Under the pieces are notes generated by a model. The model had not been told where the DNA came from. It did no database searches and saw nothing but the letters and a program-made list of their open reading frames with translations. A stretch of DNA of 64,000 nt from Maribacter sp. (GTDB taxonomy: Bacteria; Bacteroidota; Bacteroidia; Flavobacteriales; Flavobacteriaceae), in the NCBI GenBank assembly GCA_020629415.1, contig JAHDDL010000002.1:120792-184791 (forward strand), in the 5' to 3' direction. Positions 43,681 through 52,463 of the stretch are shown here, piece by piece (positions within the stretch are counted from its first letter, which is position 1; each line of letters opens with the position of its first letter). A program made the position numbers and the translations under genes.

Positions 43681-45318
43681 ATGATTTCAGTAGATAACCT
43701 GGCCGTAGAATTTAGTGGCACTACCCTATTCAGTGACGTTTCATTTGTTATAAACCCAACCGATAAAATAGCCTTAATGGGCAAAAACGGAGCGGGTAAA
43801 TCTACCATGATGAAAATTATTGCCGGTGAACAAAATGGTACAAGTGGTAATGTAAGAGTACCCAAGGATACTGTTATAGCCTATTTACCGCAGCATTTGC
43901 TGACCGAAGATAATTGCACCGTTTTTGAGGAAGCTGCAAAAGCATTTAAACATGTTTTTGATATGCGGGACGAAATGGATAGGCTTAACAAAGAATTAGA
44001 AACTAGAACGGACTATGAAAGTGATGCCTACATGAGCATTATTGAAAAGGTTTCCGATCTTGGAGAAAAATATTATGCCTTGGAAGAGGTAAATTATGAT
44101 GCCGAGGTTGAAAAAGCCTTAAAAGGACTCGGTTTTAAGCAAGATGATTTTCAACGACAAACGAACGAGTTTAGTGGTGGGTGGCGAATGCGCATAGAAC
44201 TAGCTAAAATTCTATTACAAAAACCAGATTTGATACTCTTAGATGAGCCTACAAACCATATAGATATAGAATCTGTTATTTGGTTAGAAGATTTTTTATT
44301 GAACAAAGCCAATGCCGTAATGGTTATTTCTCACGATAGGGCTTTTATAGATAACATTACCAACCGTACCATAGAAGTGACCATGGGGCGTATTTACGAT
44401 TATAAGGCAAATTACAGCCACTATTTACAATTACGCGAAGAACGAAGATCACACCAAATAAAAGCCTACCAGGAACAGCAAAAATTCATTGCAGATAACA
44501 TGGCCTTTATTGAACGCTTTAAAGGTACCTACTCAAAAACCAATCAAGTAACTTCGCGCGAGCGCATGTTAGAAAAATTAGAGATTATAGAAATAGATGA
44601 AATAGACAATTCATCTTTAAAACTTCGCTTCCCTCCTGCCCCTAGATCTGGTGATTACCCTGTAACTGTAAAAGATGTTTCTAAATCTTATGATGACCAT
44701 ATTGTTTTTAAGGATGCGAACATGTCTATTTCCAGAGGTGAAAAAGTATCTTTCGTTGGGCGAAATGGAGAAGGAAAATCTACCATGATAAAAGCCATAT
44801 TAGGTGAAATTCCTGTAGAAGGCACCTGTCAGCTAGGGCACAATGTTAAAGTGGGATATTTTGCTCAAAATCAGGCATCATTGCTAAATCCGGACTTAAC
44901 CATCTTCCAGACCGTAGATGAGGTTGCCTTTGGTGATATACGTAACCAAATTAAGAATATTTTGGGCCGTTTCATGTTTAGTGGCGATGATATCGATAAA
45001 AAAGTTAGCATGCTTTCCGGTGGAGAAAAAACACGTTTGGCAATGGTAAAATTGTTATTAGAACCAGTAAACCTTTTAATCTTGGATGAGCCCACCAATC
45101 ACTTAGATCTAAAATCCAAGGATGTTTTAAAAGAAGCACTTTCCACTTATGATGGCACGCTTATTTTGGTTTCTCACGATCGTGATTTTCTACAAGGCTT
45201 ATCGCAAAAAGTATTTGAATTCAAAGAGCAGCGCGTTATAGAACACTTTGAAACAATTGATGCTTTCTTAGAGCGCAATAGAATAAAGAGTATTGCAGAA
45301 ATCAATTTGATGAAGTAA
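43681..45318 (+). CDS. ABC-F family ATPase
   Basis: 545 residues, two ABC cassettes without membrane segments. Cassette 1: Walker A GKNGAGKST (about 34-42), signature FSGGWRMR, Walker B LLDEPTNHID. Cassette 2: GRNGEGKST, LSGGEKTR, LILDEPTNHLD. The P-site tRNA interaction linker between them is charged and helical (YLQLREERRSHQIKAYQEQQ). ABC-F proteins act on the ribosome (EttA, Uup, YbiT types) or protect it from antibiotics. This one looks like the housekeeping YbiT/Uup group, but a resistance role cannot be ruled out by sequence. Confidence 0.93.
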   Translation: MISVDNLAVEFSGTTLFSDVSFVINPTDKIALMGKNGAGKSTMMKIIAGEQNGTSGNVRVPKDTVIAYLPQHLLTEDNCTVFEEAAKAFKHVFDMRDEMDRLNKELETRTDYESDAYMSIIEKVSDLGEKYYALEEVNYDAEVEKALKGLGFKQDDFQRQTNEFSGGWRMRIELAKILLQKPDLILLDEPTNHIDIESVIWLEDFLLNKANAVMVISHDRAFIDNITNRTIEVTMGRIYDYKANYSHYLQLREERRSHQIKAYQEQQKFIADNMAFIERFKGTYSKTNQVTSRERMLEKLEIIEIDEIDNSSLKLRFPPAPRSGDYPVTVKDVSKSYDDHIVFKDANMSISRGEKVSFVGRNGEGKSTMIKAILGEIPVEGTCQLGHNVKVGYFAQNQASLLNPDLTIFQTVDEVAFGDIRNQIKNILGRFMFSGDDIDKKVSMLSGGEKTRLAMVKLLLEPVNLLILDEPTNHLDLKSKDVLKEALSTYDGTLILVSHDRDFLQGLSQKVFEFKEQRVIEHFETIDAFLERNRIKSIAEINLMK

Positions 45319-45406
45319 TTATTTCTTTCCTTTTATCAAAGTCATAAATTTCAGAAAAATTAAAACAAGCTATATAGTACACTAGTTTAATTTTATTGAG
45401 ATACAC

Positions 45407-46184
45407 ATGAAAAAAAATATAATAAACAGGGTTCTTACCATATTAATATTCGTTTTTTTAACAATTTCATGCAGTAAGAATAAAGAAAACAAGAAAATTC
45501 TTTTCATTACAACCAATGTTAGTGAATTGAAAAACGAACCAAACGGCACCTACCTCATTGAATTAGCTATTCCCTTTAAAAAATTTTCAGAAAATAGTCT
45601 CGATATAGACATTGTTTCACCCAAAGGAGGAAAAATTCCCATTTATCATAGTGGAGACACTACAAGTTTGGTCAAGTCTATTATACAAAATGAATTATTC
45701 ATAGATAAAACAGAAAATAGTTTAAAACCACTTGACATTGATCCGAAAGAATACATCGCCGTTATAATTCCCGGTGGATACGGACAATTCTGGGACACTC
45801 ATAAAAATAAGAACCTTCTTCATATAATTTCTGAGATATATGATTTTGGTGGAATTATTGGATCTATTGGCCATGGAACTGCTACGCTAATCGATGTAAA
45901 ATTAAAATCTGGAGAATTTTTGGTTAAGAATAAAACTATGACAAGTTTTCCTTCATGGAATGAAAAAAAATATAATGAAACAATCAGACTATGGTAAACT
46001 ATTACCTTATGATATGGAAGCTGAATTATACAAGAGAGGCGCCAATTTAAAAGTATATGATCACGAGAAGAGGACAAATTATGAAATTGTTGATTATGAG
46101 AACAGATTAATAACTGCCTCTTTTGCAAATAGTGGAGAATTTGTAGCTGACGAAGTTCTAAAAATGATCAATAAAACCGATTAA
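45407..46184 (+). pseudogene. DJ-1/PfpI-fold lipoprotein, frameshifted and lacking the catalytic Cys
   Basis: Frame 1 (45407-45997) begins with a lipoprotein signal (LTISCSK), continues with ILFITTNVSELKN, VSPKGGKIP and AVIIPGGYGQFWD, and reaches SFPSWNEKK, where a run of eight A (45963-45970) is followed by a stop 8 codons on. One A fewer joins NEKNIMKQSDYGKLLPYDMEA to the second frame, ending at 46184 with a normal DJ-1 C-terminus. The nucleophile position (SVCHGTA in the intact paralogue at 48265) is Gly155 here (SIGHGTA). Restored length is about 258 residues. No cysteine chemistry is expected even if it is translated. Confidence 0.8.
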
Positions 46185-46230
46185 TCCTTAGTAACTGAGC
46201 TTTTAAACGTTTAAGAGGCATCAAAATAAT

Positions 46231-46335
46231 AGTAAAACACCTCAGGGAAAGCCCAGGAAACATTCAAAAAAAACAAACTTTTAAATTCGAGGCAAGCCTA
46301 GGGGTATTATACCCTTTGGCGGTGCCAATAAAATA
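46231..46335 (+). repeat. Intergenic repeat, copy B (105 bases)
   Basis: Ungapped match to 8964-9068 (91 of 105 identical). The TTGGC-GGT-GCCAA hairpin (46316-46328) is kept although its loop base differs, and CCCAGG near 46252 can pair with CCTaGGG near 46297. Here, too, the repeat lies 3' of a plus-strand gene (47 bases after the DJ-1 frame) in the same orientation. The rest of the 330-base gap 46185-46514 shows no ORF. Confidence 0.8.
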
Positions 46336-46514
46336 GTACTAGAGATGAATTTCTTCAAATTAAATTTAACCGTGTCCAATTTATGTACCCTTTAATCTTA
46401 TAGTTTTGACCATAAAAAAAATAATCTATAGCTTTGTTTCTAACAGGAATAAAAATTTCTTTTTCCTTTTATAATGCTCAACCTATTTGCTTTACGCTAA
46501 CAGCAAAACAAAAT

Positions 46515-47069
46515 ATGACCAAAAATATTACATTAGTATTATTCATCTTATCATCAATAACATCTTATTCTCAAAAATGTAAAACGGACCGCGATCCTTT
46601 TACGAACGATAAAATAACATCGTTCAATTTCAATAATAAAACGGTCTATTTTGAAATTAAAAATGATACCATAACATTTGATATTACCTTCAATTACTGG
46701 GGTGAAAGAGAACATATATTTGACAGGAATACAGAAGTTTTATTAAAACTTGAAAATAGTTCTAAAGTTGAATTAAGAACAGTTAAAAAGTCCAAACCAA
46801 AGATTGAAAGTATTACATCTTCTAATGGATTCTTTTCTGGCCTTGGAGGCGGAATGACGACATCAAGTTCTGAAAATTTTACTGCATATTCCTTTGTTTT
46901 TAATCTTACAGAAACAGAGTTGAAAAATTTGGCAGAATCTGAAATTGATATTATAAGGATACCGGATACGGATGAAGGAGAATTTATAGATTTAAAAGCT
47001 AAAGGACGAACAAAGAAAAAAATAAAAGCAATCAATAAAGGAGCTAGTTGCATTAATGAAAATTTATAA
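46515..47069 (+). CDS. Secreted hypothetical protein
   Basis: About 184 residues from ATG 46515 (MTKNITLVLFILSSITSYSQ, signal peptide); a longer frame from 46434 is not needed. The mature part starts KCKTDRDPFTN. It has beta-strand-like alternation with a Gly/Ser loop (FFSGLGGGMTTSSSENF) and a basic end (KAKGRTKKKIKAINKGASC). Two cysteines, near both ends, could form a disulfide. No family recognised. It sits between the repeat and an AraC regulator. Confidence 0.7.
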   Translation: MTKNITLVLFILSSITSYSQKCKTDRDPFTNDKITSFNFNNKTVYFEIKNDTITFDITFNYWGEREHIFDRNTEVLLKLENSSKVELRTVKKSKPKIESITSSNGFFSGLGGGMTTSSSENFTAYSFVFNLTETELKNLAESEIDIIRIPDTDEGEFIDLKAKGRTKKKIKAINKGASCINENL

Positions 47070-47117
47070 CCTTGCGCGAGTAAATTATAAGGTTGGTTAA
47101 AAAATCAGTACAATCAA

Positions 47118-48155
47118 TTGAACCTAAATAACAACTTAGTATTCTTCTTCAGTGCATTAGGTGCTTTTAACAGCGTTGTATTAAGTATTTATTTTTTGTT
47201 TTTTAATAGCGCTAAAAATAACGCTAGCTATTACTTAGGTGGGTTACTCTTAGCTTTGAGTACTCGAATTTGGAAATCTTTATTTTTCTATTTTAATCCA
47301 GAGCTTTCTAAAACATACTTACAAATTGGGCTTTCCGCATGTTTTCTAATTGGTCCGTTCTTATATTTTTACATTAAATCTAAAGTTTCAGAAACAAAAG
47401 CATCAAACAGTTTTTTAAACTTACACCTATTATTGATTATAATAGTAATATTGGGCGTTGGCATTTTATACCCTTACAAATATTATATAGAGCTTTGGGT
47501 AGATTACTTTTATTACATTATCAATATTCAATGGTTAATATATATTATCCTCTCGGCATTTTTATTAAATACGGTTTGTAAAAAATTACTGTCAGAAAGT
47601 AAAAGATTAAACTATGATGAAGTTTGGCTTGTTAGTATTTTCTTTGGAGTTTTAGTAATTTGGATAGCCTATAACACAGCTTCTTATACTTCATATATTG
47701 TTGGGGCTTTATCGTTCTCCTTTATTTTTTATCTAACCGGATTACTTATTTATTATAAAAGAAAAAAAGAGTTTGTAGTTTCTAAAAAGAAAGAGAAATA
47801 TGCAAATAGCATTATTGACGATGCCGAAGTTGAACAGCTATTAGAAAAGATTGAATTTACACTAGATAACGAAAAGCTGTATAAGAATCCCAATATAACC
47901 ATGCCGCTTTTGGCAAAAAAAATTAACATTCGTCCACAATTGCTTTCGCAATTATTGAATAACAATCTAAACAAAAGTTTTTCACTTTTCATAAACGAAT
48001 ATAGGATCGAAGAGGCAAAAAAACTTTTAAGAACAAAACCTCATTTAAAAATTGAAACCATAGCTGAGGAATGCGGTTACAATTCAAACAGTACCTTCTA
48101 TGCCACTTTTAAGAAGATAACTAACACTACACCAGCAAAATACGTTGGAAAATAA
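47118..48155 (+). CDS. AraC-type regulator with N-terminal membrane helices
   Basis: 345 residues from TTG 47118 (no nearby ATG). The N-terminal 215 residues hold seven predicted membrane helices. A short charged linker (YYKRKKEFVVSKKKEKYANS) leads to a C-terminal AraC/XylS double helix-turn-helix (ITMPLLAKKINIRPQLLSQLLN.. and IETIAEECGYNSNSTFYATFKKITNTTPAKYVG). This membrane-sensor-plus-AraC layout is common in flavobacteria. The adjacent NTF2-DJ-1 gene (110 bases downstream) is the obvious candidate target. Confidence 0.88.
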   Translation: MNLNNNLVFFFSALGAFNSVVLSIYFLFFNSAKNNASYYLGGLLLALSTRIWKSLFFYFNPELSKTYLQIGLSACFLIGPFLYFYIKSKVSETKASNSFLNLHLLLIIIVILGVGILYPYKYYIELWVDYFYYIINIQWLIYIILSAFLLNTVCKKLLSESKRLNYDEVWLVSIFFGVLVIWIAYNTASYTSYIVGALSFSFIFYLTGLLIYYKRKKEFVVSKKKEKYANSIIDDAEVEQLLEKIEFTLDNEKLYKNPNITMPLLAKKINIRPQLLSQLLNNNLNKSFSLFINEYRIEEAKKLLRTKPHLKIETIAEECGYNSNSTFYATFKKITNTTPAKYVGK

Positions 48156-48264
48156 GCTTAGTTATAGATTCTTGATGTATACATCAGGACTTCTATAATA
48201 TATGTGCTTAATGTCTACGAATAACATTTCAACTAAAATTGTCATCTAAACAAATAATAATTTT

Positions 48265-49392
48265 ATGAGAAATTCAATTTTAGTATTTAGTCTTATTCTT
48301 TTAAACTCTTTAATTTATGGTCAAACAGAAGAGACCAAAATTAAAAATGTGCTTTTAGATTATGTAAATGGAACATCATATAATAGACCTGAACTTTTAG
48401 AAAAAGCATTTTATACCAACGCAAACCTATTTTTAGATAATAAAGAACAAGAACTTTGGATCGTTCCCATTAATGAATACCAAAGTTGGTATAAAAATAA
48501 AAAGCAAGGGGAATTTAATGGTAGAATAGGAAATGTAGTATCAATAGACTATACAAATACTATTGCCACCGCAAAAGTAGAAATACTATTTCCAGAAGAT
48601 GGAACAAGGTATATAGACCTTTTTCTTTTAAAAAAAATAGATAGTCATTGGAAAATAATTAGCAAGGCCGCTACAAAAGATAACAACGGCATTAGTTCTG
48701 TAGAAGATAAAATTCTATTCATAGTTTCTAATGCGGCTAAGTACGGCAATTCAGATATTCCTACCGGAAATAGCTTCTCTGAACTAGTGAATGCCTATGA
48801 CACGTTCAAGAAAGCAGGTTACACGGTAGATTTTGTTAGTCCAAAAGGTGGTACCGTTCCACTTTCATATATAGACACATCAGATTCATTAAGCCTATCA
48901 TATCTATATAATTCAGATTTCATGTATGCTCTAAAAAATACTCAGAAACCAAATGAGATAGAACCTAAAAATTATAAAGCAGTGCATTATATAGGGGGCG
49001 GTGCCGCCATGTACGGAGTTCCAGAAAATAAAGAAATACAGCATATTGCCATGGCAATATATGAAAAGCATAATGGTATTGTTTCATCTGTTTGTCATGG
49101 CACTGCAGGTGTAGTACATCTTAAAACTGAAGATGGGGAATATCTATTTAAAGGGAAAACGGTAAGTGGATATCCAGATTCTTTTGAAAAAAAAGATGCG
49201 GATTATTTTAAACATTTTCCTTTTTTAATACAGAAAACTTTAGAAGACAGGGGTGCCATTTTTAATTTTTCACCAAGAAACAACGCTCACGTAGAAGTTG
49301 ATGGAAAGTTAATTACTGGTCAGAACTATTTATCATCTAGAGGTGTTGCATTAAAAATAATTGAAAGTTTAAATGCTGTTAAAAACAAGTGA
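48265..49392 (+). CDS. Secreted NTF2-like / DJ-1-PfpI fusion protein
   Basis: 375 residues: signal peptide ending IYGQ, a putative lumazine-binding/NTF2-like domain (about 22-140; VLLDYVNGTSYNRPELLEKAFY, HWKIISKAATKD), then a DJ-1/PfpI domain (about 148-370) with VDFVSPKGGTVPLSY, HYIGGGAAMYG and nucleophile Cys277 in SSVCHGTAGV. The fold can be chaperone, hydrolase, glyoxalase-like or protease-like. The Cys-His pair is intact. The 45407 gene is a decayed relative of the DJ-1 half. Extracytoplasmic, probably redox- or aldehyde-related by family only. Confidence 0.85.
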   Translation: MRNSILVFSLILLNSLIYGQTEETKIKNVLLDYVNGTSYNRPELLEKAFYTNANLFLDNKEQELWIVPINEYQSWYKNKKQGEFNGRIGNVVSIDYTNTIATAKVEILFPEDGTRYIDLFLLKKIDSHWKIISKAATKDNNGISSVEDKILFIVSNAAKYGNSDIPTGNSFSELVNAYDTFKKAGYTVDFVSPKGGTVPLSYIDTSDSLSLSYLYNSDFMYALKNTQKPNEIEPKNYKAVHYIGGGAAMYGVPENKEIQHIAMAIYEKHNGIVSSVCHGTAGVVHLKTEDGEYLFKGKTVSGYPDSFEKKDADYFKHFPFLIQKTLEDRGAIFNFSPRNNAHVEVDGKLITGQNYLSSRGVALKIIESLNAVKNK

Positions 49393-49511
49393 TCAGAAAG
49401 AATACTATCTTACAAGTCTAACACTTAGGCAACTAAAATAGTGGGCACGAGAACGTAAAGAAATTTATTTTTAATTAGCTCCTATATCTATGAATTATTA
49501 AAGTAAAAAAA

Positions 49512-50657
49512 ATGAAACAGTGCTATTGTATCTTATTGATGTTTTTTTGTTCAATTTTTACTATGCATTCCCAAACTACGGCTACAACGGTAGATATTGG
49601 TGATTACAACATGCATTTCAATATTATGAAAGGCAATGGCACTCCTATTCTATTTGAAGCAGGTGGTGGTGATAACAGTACTGTTTGGGCACCTATTTTA
49701 GAAAGAATACATCAGGTTACCGGTACTACGTTAATAACTTATGACCGATCGGGTTTTGGTCAAAGCGAACTCAATCCCAAACTAAAAAACGATTCAGATT
49801 TCGGAATAGAAAACGGGATTAAAGAATTAGAAACCGCACTCGCAAAATTAGGATACTACGATGATATTATTCTGGTATCACATTCTTACGGTGGTCTCTA
49901 TAATTTATTATATGCAAATAAACATCCTAAAAAAGTAAGATCCATTGTTTTAATAGATGCAACGCTTACTGATTTTTGGAATGAAGATTTCTTGGCAATG
50001 AGAGATATGCACGTAGACATTAACACCATACCCAAAGGTACTGGAGATTATTACTTGAATTATAATTACAACAAAATTATACGTTCATTACGAAACACAC
50101 AGTTTCCTGAAAATATTCCGGTTACAAACATTTTCCCTGATAAATCTGCTCCAGTATTTCCAAAAGAATATTCCGATAGATGGAAAAAGATGCATGTAGA
50201 TTTAGGCGAGAAAAACAATAACATAACTAACATAATAGCTGAAAACAGTGGGCATGCGGTATTTCATGATAATCCTGCATTAGTCATCAATGCCATTATT
50301 AAAGCCTATGCTGAAACTTTAGACAAAAGTCAACAAAACCTAGTATTACAAAAGGCATTAAACAATGCAATTGACTTAACAATTGAAACTAAGGTTCAAA
50401 ATCGTTCAGAACAAGATTTAAATTCTTTGGGATATTCATTTTTACAAACCCAAGAAATAGATAAGGCTTTAAACGTATTTAAAACAAACACACTATTATT
50501 TCCTGAAAGTGCTAATGCATATGACAGTTATGGTGAAGTTTTATTGATAGCGGGAAAGAAAGATGAAGGTATAAGAATGTATAAAAAATCAATTGTGTTA
50601 AACCCTGACAATGAACATGCAAAAGAGGTGTTGTTAAAATTGAAAGAAGAAGAATAA
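49512..50657 (+). CDS. Secreted alpha/beta hydrolase with C-terminal TPR
   Basis: 381 residues. Signal peptide 1-20 (FTMHSQ). The hydrolase domain (about 25-270) has oxyanion strand ILFEAGGGDNSTVW, nucleophile Ser125 in SHSYGG, and late His in NSGHAVFHDNP. Residues about 300-378 form two TPR units (LNSLGYSFLQTQEIDKALNVF; AYDSYGEVLLIAGKKDEGIRMY). A hydrolase followed by TPR is found in Bacteroidota esterase-like proteins. Substrate unknown; periplasmic. Confidence 0.85.
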   Translation: MKQCYCILLMFFCSIFTMHSQTTATTVDIGDYNMHFNIMKGNGTPILFEAGGGDNSTVWAPILERIHQVTGTTLITYDRSGFGQSELNPKLKNDSDFGIENGIKELETALAKLGYYDDIILVSHSYGGLYNLLYANKHPKKVRSIVLIDATLTDFWNEDFLAMRDMHVDINTIPKGTGDYYLNYNYNKIIRSLRNTQFPENIPVTNIFPDKSAPVFPKEYSDRWKKMHVDLGEKNNNITNIIAENSGHAVFHDNPALVINAIIKAYAETLDKSQQNLVLQKALNNAIDLTIETKVQNRSEQDLNSLGYSFLQTQEIDKALNVFKTNTLLFPESANAYDSYGEVLLIAGKKDEGIRMYKKSIVLNPDNEHAKEVLLKLKEEE

Positions 50658-50696
50658 CAACATAGTTTATCAATAACAACAACTGTACTTGACTTC

Positions 50697-51265
50697 ATGG
50701 GGCTATTTGATTTTTTAAAAAAGAGTGATAAAAGCAGGAGAATGTTCAATTACAATCTAAAAAAGAACCGGACGTTGCAAAAATCAAGCAATACATTGAC
50801 ATACCAGCATCAATTAAAGATAAGGTAGCCAACATTGACCAGATTACTACAAATAATGATTTAGATGTGGAGTCTAGGGTTAACAAGCTCATGAAAATTT
50901 ATGAATCTTTAACTGATGAACAAAAAAGAACTAGAGCAGGCAGATATGTAATTATACATATTGCGGAAGTATGCTTTTCGGAACGATTGATCGAAGATGC
51001 TATTGACAATTTTAATTTTGCTATGAAATTTAAAGATTCAGTAGGCAATCCGTTTTTACATTTAAGATTAGGACAATTAAATTATTTAATACAGAACAAA
51101 GAGAAAATGTACGATGATTTAAGCAGGGCTCTAATTATGGGTGGTGAAGGCATTTTTAAGGATGAGGATTCTAAACTTATTGAAATGGTCAAAGGTGTAT
51201 TAAAAGAACCGGCAGACTGTTCCTGGGGAGAATACGAAGGTCCAGATTGGGAGATAACCAAATAA
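50697..51265 (+). pseudogene. Cytosolic protein with N-terminal frameshift
   Basis: ATG 50697 begins MGLFDFLKKSDK, a common start of small cytosolic proteins, but the frame soon ends in a stop. The other frame is open from about 50732 and reads KQENVQLQSKKEPDVAKIKQ, then continues through DIPASIKDKVANIDQ and SRVNKLMKIYESLTDEQ to 51265. One A added to the AAAA at 50730-50733 joins both. The rest (RYVIIHIAEVCFSERLIEDAIDNF, TPR-like) is intact. A shorter GTG-started version from 50867 is possible. Function unknown. Confidence 0.6.
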
Positions 51266-51272
51266 ATTTTAA

Positions 51273-51875
51273 GTGATTCACAAAACCATAATAACTTTTG
51301 CCTTCCTGTTGTATTACGCTATTTCATTTTCTCAATATACATGGACAAATGGGGAAGTAATCTTAAAAAATGGAAACACTTTTTCCGGCGAAGTAAAAAT
51401 ACCAGTCGTATCAAAAGATTTGATACATTTTAACGGTAAATCAAAAGTTAAGGTCAGGGATAAAATTACCGGTAATAAATCTGTATTTGATGCAGGGGAA
51501 GTGGACTTTATAAAATTTGTATTCTCTGAAAGAGAAATAGCCTATTTTAATTACATACCGGTTTCTAAAAAGAAACAGGAAATTTTCTGCATTGTAACCA
51601 CGGGCGCAGTTACCTTATATGGCAGATCTGTGAGCATGACCACAACAAGACCGGGCACTTTTACTTTCAACCATTTAAATGAATTTTATGTCCAAAGGGC
51701 AAAAGAAGATATTGCCACGCCACTATTGACCGCGAGACCTTCAAAATCTTTTAAAAGTCGTGCTATGGACTATTTTAAGGATTGCCCTACCCTGGTTGAG
51801 AAATTAAAAAATAAAACGGTTAGAAAAGAGGATATCGTTGCAGTTGTGGAACATTACAATAATTGCTCTAAATAA
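51273..51875 (+). CDS. Secreted hypothetical protein
   Basis: 200 residues from GTG 51273, seven bases after the previous stop. Signal peptide ends ISFSQY. Strand-rich first half (NGEVILKNGNTFSGEVKIPVVSKDLIHF, a typical flavobacterial exported-protein opening) and a helical end (KSFKSRAMDYFKDCPTLVEKLKN, EDIVAVVEHYNNCSK) with two cysteines. No known function. Confidence 0.7.
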   Translation: MIHKTIITFAFLLYYAISFSQYTWTNGEVILKNGNTFSGEVKIPVVSKDLIHFNGKSKVKVRDKITGNKSVFDAGEVDFIKFVFSEREIAYFNYIPVSKKKQEIFCIVTTGAVTLYGRSVSMTTTRPGTFTFNHLNEFYVQRAKEDIATPLLTARPSKSFKSRAMDYFKDCPTLVEKLKNKTVRKEDIVAVVEHYNNCSK

Positions 51876-51947
51876 CCTCAACCCTATAGTAAGCAACAAA
51901 GTAGTATTACAAACGTTTATAAAATTCAACATAAAACATTACAAACC

Positions 51948-52382
51948 ATGTATAAAAAAGCACTCATTGCCATTGTTCTTACCATCACATTTGTGAAAAC
52001 CATCAAAGCTCAAGAATTACAAACACAAGTGGAAACTATAAATACCTTTATAGAAGAACATAGTGAGGGTAATAGAAATTACTATGCAAAAATAAATGCC
52101 ACACAAGGCAATGTTTACTTCTATAATGAAATACAACATGCAATGCAGTTAACATTTCCTGTTCTTAAAATGGATGCCGATAATATAAAAATTACAAAAA
52201 AAGGACTCACTTTTTACCCCAAAGAGAAAGGTTTGGTAGTTAAAAAACAATTTTCATCTTTTGCTCCAAAAGACATTGACACTGCTTGGCTCAATATTAG
52301 TAAAATGAGCAAAAAGGATAAAATGGCACTACAAAACATGATGAAGAAGTTCATAATCGATTACCAAACTGCAATGAAATAG
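51948..52382 (+). CDS. Secreted hypothetical protein
   Basis: 144 residues, signal peptide 1-21 (TIKAQE). The mature protein is small, charged and alternates strands and helices (INTFIEEHSEGNRNYYAKINATQGNVYFY; KDKMALQNMMKKFIIDYQTAM). No cysteines and no family recognised. Followed 29 bases later by a strong terminator shared with the convergent CBM48 gene. Confidence 0.7.
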   Translation: MYKKALIAIVLTITFVKTIKAQELQTQVETINTFIEEHSEGNRNYYAKINATQGNVYFYNEIQHAMQLTFPVLKMDADNIKITKKGLTFYPKEKGLVVKKQFSSFAPKDIDTAWLNISKMSKKDKMALQNMMKKFIIDYQTAMK

Positions 52383-52410
52383 TAACGTAAATGATATACC
52401 CACATCAAAC

Positions 52411-52443
52411 AAAAAGCCCTAAGAAAATATCTTAGGGCTTTTT
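52411..52443. terminator. Bidirectional terminator
   Basis: AAAAAGCCCTAAG (52411-52423) pairs perfectly with CTTAGGGCTTTTT (52431-52443) between convergent genes. Confidence 0.92.
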
Positions 52444-52463
52444 GTTAAGTATTGTTATGGCAA

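Noticed and set aside
45407..51875. Anti-phage defence island
   Set aside because: The accessory genes are mostly secreted (signal peptides or lipoboxes) and none shows nuclease, toxin, retron or sensor motifs of defence systems.
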